Of a stretch of 64,000 nucleotides of DNA, positions 12,023 through 24,155 are shown in pieces; position 1 is the stretch's first letter, and the number at the start of each line of letters is the position of its first letter. Both the position numbers and the translations under genes were made by a program. Location of the stretch: NCBI RefSeq assembly GCF_043290135.1, contig NC_134704.1:20840001-20904000 (forward strand), written 5' to 3'. The notes under the pieces were generated by a model. That model saw nothing but the letters and a program-made list of their open reading frames with translations. It did not search any database and was not told the DNA's origin. This DNA comes from Rhipicephalus microplus (lineage: Eukaryota; Arthropoda; Arachnida; Ixodida; Ixodidae).

Positions 12023-12265
12023 TGATTGATTGATCAGTGGGGTTTAACGTCCCAAAACCACCATATGATTATGAGAGACGCCGTAGTGGAGGGCTCCGGA
12101 AATTTCGACCACCTGGGGTTCTTTAACGTGCGCCCAAATCTGAGCACACGGGCCTACAACATTTCCGCCTCCATCGGAAATGCAGCCGCCGCAGCCGGGA
12201 ATCGAACCCGCGACCTGCGGGTCAGCAGCCGAGTACCTTAGCCACTAGACCACCGCGGCGGGGTG
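12023..12265 (-). mobile_element. Ruka SINE, full length, 12-bp target duplication
   Basis: A 243-bp copy with its tRNA-like head at the right end: B box complement GGGAATCGAACCCGC, A box complement CCACTAGACCACC. The tail, ATTGATTGATC, is at the left. Direct repeats TCGTGCACGTGT at 12011-12022 and 12266-12277 flank it. The equivalent site in unit 2 near 16205-16217 is uninterrupted, so this copy arrived after the duplication. Pol III transcription from the internal boxes is known for tRNA SINEs but cannot be shown here. Confidence 0.96.
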
Positions 12266-13046
12266 TCGTGCACGTGTACAATGCTCTTACAAAGCACCAA
12301 TGGCGTAGCCAAGGGGTGTCACACTGAGCCCGGGCCCCATCCACTCCCGAATTTATTTATTTATTTGAAGTAGTGCAAAACAACGGCTTACAGCATGTCA
12401 TATAAACAAATAAACAAAAATATTCATATTGCGCTCATTTTGAACTGTCGTTGAATCGAAAAAGGAGTAGCAAACATTTTTTTTCTTATAATGTTTTAAC
12501 AATCTAGATAATTATAATCTAGATAATTATAGTACACCAATAACTTTTTGCACATAATTAAGATCAATTAAACAAGGTGTTATCTGTTATGTATGAACAC
12601 AGGTACAAAAGTCAACTTATCGACCATTCAAGAATATTGTTTTAATTCAATTAGTTGCAGGAGAGGGAGAGAGAGAGAAGAACAAACATACAAATTTTAA
12701 TGATGTCATGGAGAAATTAGCGTGACTGATCTTCTGGCAACCTAATAAAGATACTAATTGAGTATTTGCTTTTATCTTGTCGGCTCGCGCGATAAAAAAA
12801 GAAAGAAGTTGCAAGTTTTCTCCTACTCTCCTTACGTAACCAAAAGAAGGCATGCAAAATAAACAACCAGTGCGGGAACGAAATCGCTCCACACAAAAGG
12901 TCGGGTTTCCTTCTGCGGGCGTCTAACTGAATCGCGACGACAGCTTTCGCCATCCTTGCACGACGCCTGCGCAACGTATTCTAGGCATGAAGAGAGTTGG
13001 CCTATCGTCGGGACTTGCACGGGGAATTTTAGAGGGCCTATGATCA

Positions 13047-13289
13047 TTGATTGATTGATATGTGGGGTTTAACGTCCCAAAACCACTATATGATTATGAG
13101 AGACGCCGTAGTGGAGGGCTCCGGATATTTCGACCACCTGGGGTTCTTTAACGTGCACCCAAATCTGAGCACACGGGCCTACAACATTTCCGCCTCCATC
13201 GGAAATGCAGCCGCCGCAGCCGGGATACGAACCCGCGACCTGCGGGTCAGCAGCCGAGTACCTTGGCCTCTAGACCACCGCGGCGGGGC
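13047..13289 (-). mobile_element. Ruka SINE, full length, 13-bp target duplication
   Basis: A second full-length copy, in the same orientation as the one at 12023-12265. Direct repeats GGGCCTATGATCA lie at 13034-13046 and 13290-13302. Unit 2 has the empty site near 16940-16955, so this insertion also follows the duplication. The B box region reads ATACGAACCCGC, a one-base departure from the commoner form. Confidence 0.96.
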
Positions 13290-13572
13290 GGGCCTATGAT
13301 CAGACAATCGTCTTTTCTAACGTTAAAGGGCTCGGTGTCGAAAGTGTCGCCAAACACCTTACGAAACATAAGCCTGCTTTATTTATTTTTTTTTTTTGGG
13401 GGGGGGGGGCGACGAATCCACGTGTAGCTTCTTTTTTCTGCAACGCACCGCGTGGGGTGCAACAAATCTCATTAAAGGGACACTGAAACACTTGAAAAAA
13501 AAAAAACGAGATCATAGTGCCATGATACCAAATTTCGTGCGGCGAATTCGAAAATAAAGACGAAAATTTGCA

Positions 13573-16500
13573 TGATGAATATAACTGGCGCCATTTGGCG
13601 GCAATAATGCAAGCCAAGCTAAAACGGTGCGTCAGAAAAGCGAGAGAAGAGGGCGAGGGGATGTGAGCGGGACTGACACACACTTTTCACCCCAGATTTA
13701 GCCTTTCATGCTCACGCCAAAGTAACAAATCGGCCCTTTTAATGTAGAACAACCCCTATAACGTGCCCTTCCTAACAAGCCTTGGTTGTCTGAAGCTGAC
13801 TAATCAAAGTTGGTGTTACTAAAGTGCCTTCTGGAAGGCGCATGCGCCTCATGTAGGCTGTCCAGGCCTCAATTGTCAATAATAAGCACTGATGCCCTGG
13901 TTTACAACCTCTAAATATCAATGTCTTGCATATCGATGTCTTGAGCCACCTGAGATACGTGTCCACCTTCAACGCAACAAATTATCCTTCCTTTTCTTTG
14001 TTATTTGCCTTTGTTTCTCAAATGTAGGTTCAGTTGCTACGTATTGCTACAAACAGTGAAACGCAGTGACTCGCAAACTTCGCTGATTCGCGAATAACTG
14101 ATTCGCGAAACAGTGATTCGCAGTTACCACCACACGGGATTCAAAAAAACGAGGGGCTCCGATATTTTAGCGCTTAGGAGACTCGGCCTGCGTGTGCTCG
14201 ATACGATGCTTCCGATCACCGGCCACTGGCTCGCTTCAAAAGAAAAAATCGAAAAACCTTCAGTCAGCAGGAAACTTCAAAAGCAGCGTCTGTTCTTTTA
14301 GTGCAAACGACATTTGGCTGATAACGTTTATAAAGCGACAACGATGTGTACGTTAACAGGTTAACGAGTTGACATTGTGGGTACAAGTGCAGTATTCTTG
14401 TACATGTGATTTCGACCCTAAATAATAAATGATGAAGAAAATTCACGCTGTATTCGTGGACGACCTAAGTGAAAAGTTTACGGAAACCAATATTTGCTCT
14501 CGCTGTAAGTTCGCTCAACGTGAAATCGCTTGTTTATTTGGTTCAAGTTTAGCGTTACCTTTTGTAGCAATACGTAGCAACTGAAGCTATATTTAACAAA
14601 ACAAGGCAAACCAGCGCCAAGTGCTACTGATAGTAAAATTCCACTACCCACGGCTGCGATTCGAGCCCGGGCATCTTGAGCGGGAAGCGAGCATTCTACC
14701 CTTGTGTATACTTTGGCGGAGCGGCGCGCAGCTCATAAAACGACGACACATTGCACACTACTGCGACCGTAGCGCCACGAGCGGATTGACCCTGTTTGGG
14801 CTCAACTTTTTGTACATTGGTATCTACTGTGGCCGTTAAGAGCACTCCCCTGTTCTAGTGCATTCCAGTACAGCGTTTAAGTTTCCTGAAGCTTTTAAAC
14901 TAAGTGCAACTACATTATTCCCTTTGATTATCCCTTGTGAGGTAAAGCTTTGATTATCCCTTGTGAGGTAAAGCATAAGCAAAGCTTGTGCTTAGAAAAA
15001 GTGTTTAACGACTTCAAGCACATCGTACTCAACTATGGGAGAGCAGTGAGCCGTCCTGATTACAGGCAATTCAAACACTCTACTAATAGCTTTTCCTAAC
15101 GAGGTTTCATTGTATTGTACCAAAGGTGCCGTTGCCGACAGGTGCGACCACCCAAAAATTATATGAAGACACTGTACTTTGTTGTGGCCTGTAGTGAGTG
15201 AAGTGTTGGAAAGCTAAGCACAGGGAAACACTTATGACGGAACGTTGCCCAGTGGGATAGAAATAAAGAATAGTAGAACGTAAGGCACGCAGACGCCAAG
15301 CTTGGCTTGCTGCTTGCTTGGCGCCTGACGTCTGACTTTGCTTTTTTTTTTCGTAAGCGATTTAGGACCAAAGCACACGAAAAGGCATAAAATGTTAATG
15401 TGTTTTCGAAAACTCTATGCTGCCCTTACGAGAATGTCCCGTTGTCATCTCGCTATACCGTCGCAGGTGTTCGTGACATGGCCGCTGAAACGTAACCACG
15501 CGGCCCTACATGCAGAATGTGCTCACTGAGATTACGCGGCCTCCAATCCTTTCGGTGTTGCCTTACACCTCTTCTATACATCGGGCTTTGAATCGGTTCG
15601 GCACGCTGTCTCCCTTCTCCACAACCGAGCCTTTTCCTTCGTTGCATAAAATAGATCACGCGTAGGCGCGCCGGTCGAGATTGACTTTTGATGTGTTCAC
15701 CTATGGCGCATTGGCAGCCATAGGTGGGCGTTTAGAAAGTGCAATAAGCGAAGAAGACGTCGAGAAATAAAGGAGGAACTTACCTCCAGGTACAAACCCT
15801 CTTCGAAGGTCCAGCGGGCGTTAGCAGGTTGCAATGTGCATTTTTTTATAAAACAAAAAATTCATATTCGTCGTCCATTCGCTTAAGACCACTCGAAGGA
15901 GAAGGCTGCCTGCCTTCTCTCAGGCGTCCACCCCCCTCCCTCCTCTCCCCCTGAAAGCGTTCTGGAATTAACGCGATTTCAAATCGATTCGCGAGTGGAA
16001 GAATTGCAGGCTTTTCTGCTTCTTCCGTGGTTTGCTATATAGCCTCCGCGATCGGGCTACCTTTACCAAGCGATGATGTTGTCTGATGACGTTGCATGAT
16101 AACTTTTCGTGCAAGTCTCGCGGACGGATCGCCAGCGTATCGGTTTAAAGCTGTCGCCTTAAGAAGCCGACAATAACGAATTGATGCACGACATCTATAC
16201 GCTCATGCACGTGTACAATGCCCTCACAAAGCACCAAAGGCGTAGCCAAGGGGTGTCATACCGAGCCCGGGCCCCACCAACTCTCCAATTTATTTATTTA
16301 TTTGAAGTAGTGTGCGAAACAACGGCTTACAGCATTTCGTATAAATAAATGAACAAAAAATATTCATATTGCGCTCATTTTGAATTTTGGTTGAATCGAA
16401 GAAGGAGTAGCCAACACTTTTTCTTATAATTTTTCAACAATCTAGATATTATAGTACACTGATAACTTTGTGCACATAATTAAGAACAATTAAACAAGAT

Positions 16501-17229
16501 GTTATGTATGAACACAGGTACGAAAGTCAACTTATCGACCATTCAAGAATATGGTTTTAATTCAATTAGTTGCAGGAGAGAGAGAGAGAGCGAAGAACAA
16601 AGATACAAATTTTTATGATGTCATGGAGAAATTAGCGTGACTGATCTCCCGGCAACCTAATAAAGATACTAATTGAGTATTTGCTTTCATCTGGTCGGCT
16701 CGCGCGATAAAAAAAAAAGAAGTTGCAAGTTTTCTCCTACTCTCCTTACGCAACCAAAAGAGAGCACGAGGAATAAACAACCAGTGCAGGAATGAAATCG
16801 CTCCACGCAAAAGGTCGGGTTTCCTTCTGCAAGCATCTAACTGAATCGCGACAGCTTTCGCCATCCTTGCACGACGCCTGCGCAACGTATTCTAGGCGTG
16901 GAGGCAGTTGGCCTATCGGAGCTTGCACGGGGAATAGAGGAGGACCTATGATCAGACAATCGTCTTTTCTAACGTTAAAGGGCTCGGTGTTGAAAGTGTC
17001 GCCAAACACCTTACGAAACATAAGCCTGCTTTATTATTTTTTTTTTTTGGGGGGGGGGGGGGGGGCGATGAATCTACACGTGTAGCTTCTTTTTCTGCAA
17101 CGCACTGCGTGGGGTGCAACAAATCTCATTAAAGCGACACTGAAACACTTGAAAAAAAAAACACGAGATTACGGTGCCATGATACCGAGTTTCGTGCTGC
17201 GAATTCGAAAATAAAGACGAAAATTTGCA
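13573..17229 (+). repeat. Tandem segmental duplication, unit 2
   Basis: Second direct copy of the 9335-13572 unit. Positions 13930-15205 appear identical to 9697-10970, with an offset of about 4234 bp. The flanking parts differ by several percent, with indels. The unit lacks both Ruka insertions of unit 1 and has a small deletion near 15720. It continues without a break into the rest of the 17131-17870 element, so unit 2 holds the ancestral right boundary. Confidence 0.93.
14004..14610. mobile_element. Candidate MITE with ~50-bp inverted arms (unit 2 copy)
   Basis: Duplicate of the structure at 9770-10376. The perfect 25-bp inner arms lie at 14029-14053 and 14561-14585. No sequence difference from the unit 1 copy was seen. 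Confidence 0.5.
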
Positions 17230-17870
17230 GAAACCCACACAAATAACTTTATTTTGCCGAAAACAAGCGACAGGCGCCGCGGCCTCCATCGCGAGTCTCG
17301 CCACCGCTGTGATTGGCCGAAGCTCCATGACGTCACTGTCAGGAAGGTGAGGACAGCTGACTGCGCTCGCCAACAGTAAATGGCGTGTTTATCTGTTGAA
17401 ATTTTTTCAGTTCGCCATACTTACAGCAACTACCCGAGTTCGCTGTAGGTTCGCACATGTTCGAGCTCGACGAGTCCCAACCCAGCGAGTCCAGCGAGTC
17501 CAGCGAGTCCCAAACAGCCACCTTCACCCGCGTCGGAAACATAGACTGGCGCACGTATGAGATTCATGCCAGTCCGTAATTTTACGGCAGCAAAGTGTTA
17601 CAATTCATACGCTTATCAGTGGATATCCAATTCGACAAGAAACAGCAACATCGGCACTCGCTTTTAGCCACGCATTAGCACGGTCCGCACTAGGCGCGGA
17701 CAGTGTGAAGGAACATCAGCTCTTTGTTGATTTCAAAGTTTGCCCGCTTATAGCGCCGTTGTTTAATCGAACCTCGCGAAAAAAAAAACCTCTGTAGACA
17801 TGTTGTGAGAGGTCGCGGATACAGAATTCGCAATAAATTCGCGAATTCAAAACCTCTTCAGTGTCGCTTT
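17131..17870. mobile_element. Candidate DNA transposon / MITE, ~740 bp
   Basis: Left end AAAGCGACACTGAA and right end TTCAGTGTCGCTTT are inverted repeats of 14 bp. GAATTCG motifs recur just inside both ends. No transposase frame is visible, so it would be non-autonomous. The related left end in unit 1 (from about 13473, with AAAGGGACACTGAA) is cut off by the duplication junction at 13572. Confidence 0.55.
17484..17510. repeat. 9-bp minisatellite, three units
   Basis: AGCGAGTCC repeated three times in tandem inside the 17131-17870 element. Confidence 0.9.
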
Positions 17871-19896
17871 CAAGACGTGTAGCTAGTTTAAACGGATGGC
17901 TATAGTGATTGACTATCCCTTGATCACGTTGGCGGACAAGGGACCGCTTAGAGGGCGGCGAAAGCTTATCACGATTTGTAAGTGGCCTACAAGGTTGTGC
18001 CCCGCTTTCCTATCGTCCTACCTTTTTCGGGATATGGACACGCTATTCATTCCGCAGGCATAAGATAGCTACATGGACGAAAACCAATTATGGTAAACAA
18101 CATGTAAGCTACCACATCGTGGCCGTCCTGAATCACTTAGGAACTATTTACCGAGCGCAACGTGCCTACTAAAATATCTTTAAAGGAATTCCTATATTTG
18201 GAAATAAAATCTAACATGATTTACTCTCTTCGCTTCCCTTTATATATTTGAAATGATGTGTGTAGTCTATCTATTGCAGATATGTTGACGTTTATTCTTT
18301 TACATATAGCAATCTAAGTATGTTTTTCACGTTGTTTGAGTACTTTAAGTTGAACAGCTACTAATTATTATATCGACATTTTCGTTAACCTATTTTTGTT
18401 TATATCCATAGATAAAATAGAAACTGTATCCGCTCCTCTTCAAAGCATGATTTACTTTAGTTCTATTGTTCATCTGTGATTGCAGCACGTAGTTGACAAA
18501 GTTTTTTTTAATGTGATATCGCAAAACAACGTCGTTGTGTTGACTTTTGCGCTACATCTAAGCTTTTCGTCGTTGCCAGAAACTTTTAACGGACCAGGAG
18601 CTTCAGTCAGGCCTCGACGCCTTTGACTTTTGTTAGCGCTTTTGTTAAAATACAGAACAACTTTTTTCTGTCTTCTATCATTCAAATGCAGGTTGTTACG
18701 CAACCACGGCGAGGTCGCCTTCTTCAACAAGCCACAGAAATACGCAGGGATGAGACTGCTTCATTAAAGCATTTCAAGTTCCCCAGCTTTCAAGAATTTC
18801 CACGAACATGCCCGAATTTCAGTTATCCTAAATATCATTCCCTAGATTTCGTTCTGGACAGAGCCATCAGTGCTCATCGACGGTGATTCATCGCACTGAA
18901 TGTTCAAAGTTCGCTCCTGTTTATTCCGGTGAGCTGGTTGGGAGAAGCAAAAGGCCGTCAAGACGGCACCACTTCAGGCTTTCAGAAAACCTGACGTCAT
19001 GGCATCTCGTATAGTCATTTTCTTTCCTGCGCAAAACCTATGTGCCATTTTAGCTGACTTCAAGTCCTCCTAGTCTACACTGGGTGGAAAAGTACTTGTT
19101 GGAAACAATCCCCGCCCACGAAAACGTGCGACATCCTAGCCTGTGGACGGCTCCGAGCTCCAAAACGTACGTCCCCAAAGATGCTGATAAGTCATTCATT
19201 TTAGTTATCATCAATCAATGACGCCACAACAGTGATAAAACACGAATGCATGAATGCGCATTAACTTCCTGTTAGATAACTCCGCATTGGTTATCGCAAA
19301 AGGTTGACACCGATATCAGTTTGAGCTTCTTCGTGGCTACAAAAGTTATTAACGAATAAGTTGAATCAAACATATTTAAACAGCGGTCTCGGGCCGTACT
19401 TGTGATCTGTCTATTCATACTAATATTGTCGAAGGTGAGAGACACCAGTGAACTCAAAGGTACAGAAAGTTGAGCGACATAAAGAGTAACCCTCCGGCCG
19501 CCAGAAAGCACTTGGCAAACCAGAAATATATTTTGACGGCATCTGCTGCAGACCTACATAATTTTGTACGTAGAAAAAGACTACAATGTGTTGTAAGCTA
19601 GAGACTTAACGTGGCAAATTTTGGGAATGCTTTATTCCGCGCCTTTGAGGCCAGAATACCAAATAGGTCGTGGAAATTCCTGACGTCACACTGACGCGCC
19701 GGAGTTGGACGTTTGACGCAAAATTCGAAAGTGCAGCTTCGACGAATACTTTCTGATAATATTGTGCCTACGATGACGAAATTAACGAGAATAGATTTCC
19801 AGAAGAAAACAATTCAGCCATATAGTCCATGCTTTCACTACGTGGGCTATGTGAGATTAGACTATATGATTCGACTATCATTATGATTTCGCTTTT
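17871..19896. other. Unassigned region, AT-rich
   Basis: About 2 kb with no recognised gene or repeat. 18180-18460 is AT-rich with scattered stops. Confidence 0.45.
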
Positions 19897-19910
19897 AGAT
19901 GCGAAGCGTC

Positions 19911-20146
19911 CTTGCCCCGCCGTGGTGGTCTAGTGGCTAAGGTACTCGGCTGCTGACCCGCACGTCGCGGGATCGAATCCCGGCTGCGGCGGCTGCATTT
20001 ACGATGGAGGCGGAAATGTTGTAGGCCCGTGTGCTCAGATTTGGGTGCACGTTAATGAATCCCAGGTGGTCGAAATCTCCGGATCCCTCCACTACGGCGT
20101 CTCTCATAGTCATATGGTGGTTTTGGGACGTTAAACCCCACATATC
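19911..20146 (+). mobile_element. Ruka SINE, full length, 14-bp target duplication
   Basis: Sense-strand copy. The head runs from GCCCCGCCGTGGTGGTCTAG (A box) to GGGATCGAATCCCGGC (B box), then the body, then a short CATATC end. Direct repeats AGATGCGAAGCGTC at 19897-19910 and 20147-20160 flank it. Confidence 0.96.
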
Positions 20147-20160
20147 AGATGCGAAGCGTC

Positions 20161-20880
20161 ATATGGTCGAGCTGAATTCGGTGTGCAGCGTGATCACCTA
20201 TACCAAGCATGCGGGCCCCTCCCCCTCTCCTACGTCTCCCTCTCACTCTCAACGCCGACGCATACAGCGTCTGCTCGCTTTCCCCTCTCCCTCCTCTAAG
20301 CATCTCTCCCGGCAGCGTTTACACTCCACTGCGCATGCGCGTCTCCTCCCCGCCGACGCGGGGAACGCCGACGCGGGGAGCGTCTGCTAGCGAGTTTCTT
20401 GATTGAAAAAACGGACTGTTCGCGCTATTCAATCGTTCACTGCCAGGTAGTGCCGGTGGGAGATTTCTCCTGTGCGTTGTTGAACAATAAAAATTCGCAG
20501 CGTGCGCGTTAACTAAAACCGGACTGCGGCTCTCTGAGTCCAATCGGAGTATTCTGTCTCTCATTGCCCATTAGCAGTGATTGACATGTTCCAGTAGGAA
20601 ACACTGGTCCATCACTGCGTGCTTTGCGCCTCCTCAGTTTTCTCTCTTGCGCACCGCCGCGATGAGCGCCAGCGTCAACGTCGCCGCAATGTTATGCGCT
20701 ACTGCCCGCTGCTTCGCATCTACACATGGTTCCCTTGGCGGGAGACGGTGTAGTTTTATTTATTTATTTATTTAATTATTTATTTATTTTCTGCGTGACT
20801 ACGACCACTACTAATACTACTACTATTACATACTACTACCACTATCACTACTACTGCTACCACCACTAATCCGCCAAGAT
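20161..20880. other. Unassigned region with a (TTTA)n run
   Basis: GC-rich to about 20740, with a short duplicated GCCGACGCGGGGA motif near 20352-20380. A (TTTA)n run follows at about 20755-20790 and an imperfect ACT-rich stretch at 20805-20870. No gene recognised. Confidence 0.45.
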
Positions 20881-21075
20881 GGATCGATTGATACGGTACT
20901 CGGAAGTTGGCCCAAAGGTCGCGGATTCATTCCCGGCCGCCTAGGTCGCATTTAGGCGGATGCAAAATGGTCGAGGCCCGTGTACTGTCCGACCTGGTGG
21001 TCAAAATTTCTTGGGTCCTTCCCTTCGGCATCCCTCATAAAATAATCATATCTTGGTTTTTTAGAACGTAAATCT
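20881..21075 (+). mobile_element. Degenerate Ruka-like SINE
   Basis: GGTACTCGG..., AGGTCGCGGATTC, GGCCCGTGTACT and the CATCCCTCATAA end follow the family order but are diverged. The first part of the head is replaced. Confidence 0.6.
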
Positions 21076-21095
21076 GTATAATTATTATATTATGC

Positions 21096-21096
21096 C

Positions 21097-21166
<70 letters not shown>
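21096..21166. repeat. (ACC)n/(TAC)n microsatellite
   Basis: A few ACC units run into about 20 TAC units. Confidence 0.97.
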
Positions 21167-21789
21167 ATATCGCGACGACCGACGACGGCGAAGGGTAGAC
21201 AGCTGTTCTGTAATAGAAGCCTGAATCGATTAGGCGATCCATTCAGTGTCTCCTCAAGACTCATACTTTTGTGGTATACCGAGGCTCCCTCCAGCAGTTG
21301 TGCATGTATTAGGCGGTGCAGGGACGAGAGTTTCATTTGAGAAAGCGTCATGTCGCGCGGCAGCCATCGTGGTTCATCGAACTTCCTCCCTGGTGCATAC
21401 CTTGTGTCGCGTACGCGAGGAATAGCAAATGAATTCAGCGAGGCTGCGCGAGGTATACTATCTCTCCAGGACAAGGACAGCGCCGTTTTCTTCGTCGAAA
21501 GGGTTTCGCAGGTGGCGGGGCTTGCCTACTCGCCTGGCCCGGCTCTGCACGTTGCGTGAATGCGTGCCGACGGCAGCTGCAACGCTGCGTATCGACACCG
21601 GAGGCGACGCATTGCGACAGTCGACGCTGCTGCGGTCGCCAGGAATGCGGCATTGCGAGAAAGCGGGTCGTCGCGCTTGTATCGGCACCTATGGGGGCCC
21701 TGCATGCGAATGCAGTGCGTATCAAGAGTCTCAGATGGACGATAGAAATAGCGATGTGCGCGCATGACCTCTGTGCTGTGGTTGAAATT
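21167..21789. other. Unassigned GC-rich region
   Basis: Several overlapping frames of 60-110 codons are open on both strands, and none has a recognisable domain. This is typical of GC-rich non-coding DNA. Confidence 0.4.
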
Positions 21790-21803
21790 TGCAGTTAATG
21801 CAA

Positions 21804-21941
21804 TGATGATTGATTGATATGTGGGGTTTAACGTCCCAAAACCACCATATGATTATGAGAGACGCCGTAGTGGAGGGCTCCGGAAATTTCGACCACCTGG
21901 GGTTCTTTAACGTGCACCCAAATCTGAGCACACGGGCCTAC
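21804..21941 (-). mobile_element. Ruka SINE lacking the tRNA head, 14-bp target duplication
   Basis: Only the body and tail are present (138 bp). The match stops at CACACGGGCCTA, before the body/head junction. Direct repeats TGCAGTTAATGCAA at 21790-21803 and 21942-21955 bound it exactly, so the missing head was lost at insertion by 5' truncation and not by later deletion. Confidence 0.94.
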
Positions 21942-21955
21942 TGCAGTTAATGCAA

Positions 21956-23453
21956 ATAGCCAAGACTGGCTTGCGTCAGGTTGCGGAAATGTTTTCCTTC
22001 GTAGGCACGATTCGTGTGTGTGTTCTCTTTTTCATCCAGAGTGTTGTGTTGTTCACGACAGAGGAGGGGAACAGCAGGATGGAGACAGCGCTTTTTCATC
22101 GTCTCTCATTCTGCATAACCTTCCCATTCATCCCCATTTTTTTCATTCTTTTCTGACTCGTCAAAACATGCAGGGTGCACTACGCGATATAATTGTCGAC
22201 TATATACTACCATTCACCGTTACAAACCTCTCGAAAGCAACTAAGTACGCCCCCTCACATGTGTATTTATACGCTCCGTTTTTCAAAAATTGATAGTCTC
22301 TTGATCGTGGACCTATTGGCGATCAGCCTTATATTTCATGTCAATCTGATCTTTTATGGAAGCTCGTATGTTAGTTCACGTTGCCTTATTCCAATGTTGT
22401 CTGGATGCTAACGCATCACCGTCGTTGTTGCCTGCAGCAACTGAAGTGCCACTGCCGAGTACGACAGCAAAGATCCGATTCCCGGCATGGATGAAAAATT
22501 AAATAAGGAGGGAGCATTGCGCAAGGAGAAATAAATAAATAAAAAATAAAAACGACATCGCTTGCCCCATTTTGCCGATAGGTGGAAATCTCTTTTTTCT
22601 TCCTTTAGGGTGATACCTATATGAACAACAACAAGATTAAAAAAAACATTCCTTATGCGATGACTTATGATACAACCCTATGCGAGCTCCATTAATCCGT
22701 TCGGACAAACACTTAGCTCATGTTTCAAAACGTTTTAATGCGGCCGCGGTGCACAGGTGCCGTCGACCCTCGTGCGAGCGTGCAGGCCCCGTCACTGAGT
22801 GTCCGTCGAATTACCGGCAGCACGCCCTATAGCACTTTCCCGCAAACTCCTAAGCTTCCTGACTGCGCAGGGCATTCGCTGAGCACGCAGTCGTTACAGT
22901 CGCCGACGCTTGCGGCACAAAAGTACGCCGACGACGCAGTCTCCTCGCGCACCTCGCCATCATTAAGGCGAGCGCGCGAGGTAAGCACAACGAACTCAGG
23001 TGCGGCACCACGGATCTGTATGTTTGCCGTCGGGCAACTAAAGAAATGTGAATGCAATGAGGATCTTTGTTTGTTTGTTTGTTTGTTTATCAAACTGCAA
23101 GCTTTATGCTTCAAGCTGGTCTGGTCTGTGTGAAACTAAACAAATATGGAAACTCCTCAATTAGCCTCGTTAGTGATTTTAAACAGTGCCAGTTTACCCT
23201 GTACGGGAATACTGTGCCATCGTGGTTGGGACGTGGTTTTTTTCATCTTCAGGCTATTTATTGGCCACTGTAATCATCTCAGCAAATCACCCCACGCACC
23301 GAGCAACTCCCACGGCGACTTTGGCTGTTCCACCTTAATATATTGCTGATTACTATACATTCATAAATATATTTAGTGGGTACTTTGTATTTATTTTGGT
23401 GTTGTACGTGGACATACTTACACGACGCTTTTACTTATCAGGGCTATTGATTG
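21956..23453. other. Unassigned region
   Basis: No recognised gene. 22720-23060 is GC-rich and holds an open frame of 137 codons without a known domain. A short (GTTT)n run lies near 23069-23090. Confidence 0.4.
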
Positions 23454-23544
<91 letters not shown>

Positions 23545-23545
23545 G
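23454..23545. repeat. (TTG)n microsatellite
   Basis: About 30 uninterrupted GTT units. Confidence 0.98.
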
Positions 23546-23884
23546 CGGTCGTGTACCAACGTTTGTAGTATTGTAGTATTGAATGTCGTGATTCTCATCG
23601 ATCAACTCATTGTTTGCTGCGGACTACCACAGGTTGTCCAAACTGTTCCGTATACCCCACACCTCTCTTGCAATGCCTGAAGGGCACTGTGGGTGCGAGA
23701 GTGAAGAAACTTGCCTAAAAATCTCCATGTGGCGAAAAAAAAAAATTTCGAACATTGAACTGCAGACGAGCTTTGTGACTCTTATATTTTGTGCTCCCAG
23801 CTAAAAGCAACCAGTTACTGCGGGTCACGCCGCACTTAAACTCGCCGTGACGTTACAATTGTCAGCTCATCACACTAAGTGCTC
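23546..23884. other. Unassigned region
   Basis: Nothing recognised between the TTG repeat and the next SINE. Confidence 0.4.
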
Positions 23885-23898
23885 TTCTTGCGCTCATT

Positions 23899-24141
23899 GC
23901 CCCGCCGTTGTGGTCTAGTGGCTAAGGTACTCGGCTGCTGACCCGCAGGTCGCGGAATGGAATCTCGGCTGCGGCGGCTGCATTTCCGATGGAGGCGGAA
24001 ATGTTGTAGGCTTGTGTGCTCAGATTTGGGTGCACGTTAAAGAACTCCAGGTGGTCAAAATTTCCGGAGCCCTCCACTACGGCGTCTCCCATAATCATAT
24101 GGTGGTTTTGGGACGTTAAACATCCCATATCAATCAATCAA
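23899..24141 (+). mobile_element. Ruka SINE, full length, 14-bp target duplication
   Basis: A 243-bp copy with head, body and a CAATCAATCAA tail. Direct repeats TTCTTGCGCTCATT at 23885-23898 and 24142-24155 flank it. The B box is altered (GGAATGGAATCTCGG), so this copy may be a poor pol III template. Confidence 0.96.
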
Positions 24142-24155
24142 TTCTTGCGCTCATT

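Larger units (their letters stand above)
9335..13572 (+). repeat. Tandem segmental duplication, unit 1
   Basis: Direct repeat of 13573-17229. The unit begins TGATGAATATAAC and ends inside a MITE-like element at AAAATTTGCA. Unit 1 is about 4.24 kb and longer than unit 2 mainly because it holds two Ruka SINEs. It also keeps about 39 bp near 11500 that unit 2 lacks. No host gene is visible in it. A short tandem duplication (TTGATTATCCCTTGTGAGG, twice) lies at about 10690-10740 and is present in both units. The junction shares only GCA with both parental ends, which fits microhomology-mediated or replication-based duplication. Confidence 0.93.

Noticed and set aside
12026..12241. Conserved small protein with GSGNFDHLGFFNVHPNLSTR, seen at several loci
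   Set aside because: It is the antisense translation of the Ruka SINE body, so its recurrence reflects repeat copies and not a gene family.
19911..19985. tRNA gene candidate with A and B boxes
   Set aside because: It is the head of a SINE. No acceptor stem or anticodon arm of a functional tRNA could be closed, and the SINE body follows directly.
22720..23133. 137-codon plus-strand frame
   Set aside because: No recognisable domain, and an overlapping 95-codon frame is open on the opposite strand.
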